This document shows positions 6,392-7,868 of a DNA stretch of 7,868 bases, piece after piece. A model generated the notes under the pieces. The model ran no database searches, had not been told where the DNA came from, and saw only the letters and a list, made by a program, of their open reading frames with translations. Source of the DNA: Deltaproteobacteria bacterium (GTDB lineage Bacteria; UBA10199; SPLOWO2-01-44-7); the NCBI GenBank assembly GCA_030688705.1, contig JAUYJH010000163.1, positions 1-7,868 on the forward strand. The letters are read 5' to 3'. A program made the position numbers and the translations under genes. Numbering within the stretch: the stretch's first letter is position 1; each line of letters opens with the position of its first letter.

Positions 6392-7543
6392 TTACATCAT
6401 CTCCAAAAATTTTCTAAAAAAAGGGTCCAATATGAAAAACCGGTTTTCTGTGTCGCGGGACAGGATTGGGGCATCCTCAAGATTTTTCCCGATACGGCTT
6501 AATTCCGTCGGCGACAATCCTGTTTCCAGAACCATTTCCTTTCCAGTAAAGGATTTGACAACGCCCATTTTGGCAACCGCTTTTACGAACTTTCTCTGAT
6601 TGATGCTGTAGCCATAAAGAGCGCTTTCATATCTTCCTTTTTTTGAATGAGCCGCCGTCTCAAGCGCTTCATCGATATGTCCTTTTGTCAATTGCGTCCG
6701 TGTCTGCGTGTCCACAATCCATGACCCCAGTTCATTGATATAGTTTGGTATCCCGTTCATTTTTTCCATCATATAAGCCGCAACTTCAGAATCAATGGAT
6801 ACATTCACTTCTGAAAAACGCTCATTCATATAGGGGACATAATCGCCAATGGATATCGGTTTCAGTTCCAAGTCTTCCCCAAATCCAAAAAAGGGCGATT
6901 TTTTATTGTTAAACATTCCATATAATAAGCGTTGATTGCTCCCCATCAGGACGATAGCGGCATTGTCGAGTTTTTTAACCTCACGCCGCAAAATAGCCTG
7001 CGCATCATTCAATCCGGAAATGCCCTGAAATTCATCTATGATAAGGGCAAGAGGACCCTTCTCGCCGATTTTCCTCAATTCCTGAAAAAGGGACATCAGA
7101 TATTCTTCGGGCTGAAGGGATGCGTATTTTTCAAGGGAAAGTTCAACGCCCCCGGGGATATCCAGCTTGAGGCGCGAGAGAAGATCATTGATGTGTATTT
7201 TGACTTTTTTCAGTGGAAATTGCTCTTTCAAGGCAAATTCATAATGGGAACGGAACCGGACCGCAGTTTCCTTGAGACTGGCCACCTCACTCAAATCCAC
7301 ATACAAGTGGAAAACTTCAGAATCAATGGACCTCATTTTTTTACTGCAAACATCAACGAGCGACGTCTTTCCCATTCTTCTCAAGCTGTATATGATAATT
7401 CTCCCATTTCGTTTCATCAGGGAGAGGATTCTTTTCTTTTCCGGTTCCCTGTCGCACATATCCTCTTCGCCGATGATAACGTCGAATTTGAATGTTTTTC
7501 CCACGCCCTGATTAATACACATATTTGTGTATAAAATCAACAT
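6392..7543 (-). CDS. STAND/archaeal-type AAA ATPase with C-terminal winged helix
   Basis: From the ATG at 7543 the protein has 383 residues. It fits the ATPase_2 (archaeal ATPase, PF01637-like) class of STAND P-loop proteins. The leader FDVIIGEEDMCDREPEKKRI (20-39) is the usual 'G...F.dRe.E' segment. Walker A is SLRRMGKTSLV (53-63), with Ser in place of the first glycine but the family RR-x-GKTSL intact. Walker B is LALIIDEF (165-172), sensor 1 is IVLMGSNQR (197-205), and GIPNYINELG (264-273) is the lid. A winged-helix-like tail follows (about 312-383; GLSPTELSRIGKNLED, then FFILDPFFRKFLE). ATP binding is well supported, but the role is unknown; relatives are often accessory or mobile genes. 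The start is unsure: GTG at 7504 gives a more typical N-terminus. The stop leaves one base before the binding-protein ATG, implying one operon. The gene looks more AT-rich than its neighbours, perhaps acquired. Confidence 0.83.
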   Translation of the reverse strand: MLILYTNMCINQGVGKTFKFDVIIGEEDMCDREPEKKRILSLMKRNGRIIIYSLRRMGKTSLVDVCSKKMRSIDSEVFHLYVDLSEVASLKETAVRFRSHYEFALKEQFPLKKVKIHINDLLSRLKLDIPGGVELSLEKYASLQPEEYLMSLFQELRKIGEKGPLALIIDEFQGISGLNDAQAILRREVKKLDNAAIVLMGSNQRLLYGMFNNKKSPFFGFGEDLELKPISIGDYVPYMNERFSEVNVSIDSEVAAYMMEKMNGIPNYINELGSWIVDTQTRTQLTKGHIDEALETAAHSKKGRYESALYGYSINQRKFVKAVAKMGVVKSFTGKEMVLETGLSPTELSRIGKNLEDAPILSRDTENRFFILDPFFRKFLEMM

Positions 7544-7562
7544 TTATTATAAACAATATTGT
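7515..7562. promoter_or_regulatory. Paired palindromes and a -10-like box at the start of the AAA ATPase gene
   Basis: Two perfect dyads flank a TATAAT box (minus strand, 7551-7546): ACAATATTGT at 7553-7562 and ATACACA-TATT-TGTGTAT at 7515-7532. No convincing -35 lies 16-18 bases upstream of the box. If TATAAT is the true -10, transcription would begin near 7539, after the ATG at 7543. That would favour a later start such as GTG at 7504, or ATG at 7522, and put the second dyad over the 5' end of the message. The layout would suit a repressor or activator site controlling the AAA-importer operon; this is inference. Confidence 0.35.
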
Positions 7563-7600
7563 ATGCTTTCACGGGGTCCTTTTCCATTTTGCAACGTGTC

Positions 7601-7633
7601 TTGACAAAAAATTGCCCATACCTCATGTATAGC
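7601..7633 (+). promoter_or_regulatory. Tentative promoter for the MarC-family gene
   Basis: A perfect -35 TTGACA (7601-7606) precedes TATAGC (7628-7633), but the 21-base spacing is longer than normal; TGTATA at 7626 gives 19 bases. The leader to the ATG at 7642 would be only a few bases. The 98-bp divergent gap 7544-7641 must hold the promoters of both neighbours, so a signal here is expected. Confidence is low. Confidence 0.25.
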
Positions 7634-7641
7634 CGAAATTT

Positions 7642-7868
7642 ATGAGCGTCGCAGATTACATTTTTATCGCCTTCCCGGCCATGTTCGTGATTTTAAACCC
7701 TTTTTCGGCCTCTTCTGCCTTTCTGACCCTCACCGCCACGCAGACTGAAGAGGAACAGTTGAGAACCGCTAAAATAGCCTGCATCACCGCTTTTGTGGTG
7801 TTGGTGGTTTTTGGGCTGACCGGCCATGTTATTTTCAAAATGTTCAACATCACCCTGCAGGCTTTTCG
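7642..7868 (+). CDS. MarC/UPF0056-family inner-membrane protein, N-terminal part
   Basis: The gene runs off the right edge; 75 full codons are visible from the ATG at 7642. An in-frame TAG at 7630-7632 and no other start between them fix this start, although no clear ribosome site is present. The first hydrophobic span is YIFIAFPAMFVILNP (6-20), ending in the N-P pair typical of MarC proteins. The loop TATQTEEEQLRTAK (31-44) comes next, then a second span IACITAFVVLVVFGLTGHVIF (45-65) and FNITLQAFR, which matches the family's 'fGIsl.aFri' segment. MarC-family proteins are six-helix membrane proteins of about 200 residues. The name comes from a disproved link to multiple antibiotic resistance, and the function is unknown. 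It is divergent from the AAA-importer operon. The opposite-strand frame 7656-7853 is a shadow. Confidence 0.85.
   Translation, partial: MSVADYIFIAFPAMFVILNPFSASSAFLTLTATQTEEEQLRTAKIACITAFVVLVVFGLTGHVIFKMFNITLQAF

Noticed and set aside
6381..6404. AT-rich Fur-box-like sequence at the binding-protein start
   Set aside because: The match to a 7-1-7 Fur site is partial, and the stretch overlaps coding DNA and the stop/start junction. It is not enough to claim iron control.
6932..7534. 200-codon plus-strand open frame opposite the AAA ATPase
   Set aside because: It mirrors the Walker A/B-coding region of the real gene, has no family signature and lacks a start signal.
7656..7853. 65-codon minus-strand open frame at the right edge
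   Set aside because: It is the antisense shadow of the MarC-family gene, whose plus-strand translation matches the family closely.

Overview
The window looks like chromosomal DNA of a Gram-negative bacterium with moderate GC. Three things suggest a member, often uncultured, of the former Deltaproteobacteria or a similar phylum: a cysteine-rich RCC1-type lipoprotein, a periplasmic-binding-protein ABC importer, and short dispersed palindromic repeats with TGTCATT...AATGACA ends. The lineage is inferred from style, not shown by a marker gene.

Layout. Bases 1-275 (+) are the 3' end of an NAD(P)-binding SDR/NmrA/NDUFA9-like protein cut by the left edge. It converges on, and overlaps by 11 bp, a large minus-strand gene (265-2601) for a secreted lipoprotein with a probable seven-bladed RCC1-like propeller. 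Upstream of that gene, 2602-2797 holds a strong ribosome binding site, a possible promoter and two GTCAA/TTGAC inverted repeats. Next come, all on the minus strand and read right to left: a STAND/archaeal-type AAA ATPase with a winged-helix tail (6392-7543), a periplasmic solute-binding protein (5410-6390), a fused two-domain inner-membrane permease (3654-5249) and an ABC ATPase (2798-3562). The last three have the gene order and architecture of the fbpABC/AfuABC ferric-iron type importers. At the right edge a divergent MarC-family (UPF0056) membrane protein gene begins at 7642 (+) and runs off the end.

How the genes may work together. The binding protein would capture a small ligand in the periplasm, the fused permease would form the channel and the ATPase dimer would drive uptake. 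The binding protein lacks the adjacent tyrosines that hold iron in FbpA, so the ligand should not be assumed to be iron. The AAA ATPase ends one base before the binding protein starts, and its last codons hold that gene's ribosome binding site, so the two are probably cotranscribed and translationally coupled. That is an unusual partner for an importer.

The most striking structural feature is that both gaps inside the transporter operon are filled almost entirely by palindromic repeat elements (3569-3648, and 5261-5292 plus 5294-5377). These elements create false N-terminal extensions in the open frames. One of them also supplies the probable ribosome binding site of the permease. I see no RNA genes, CRISPR array, insertion-sequence transposase or complete new defence system in the window.
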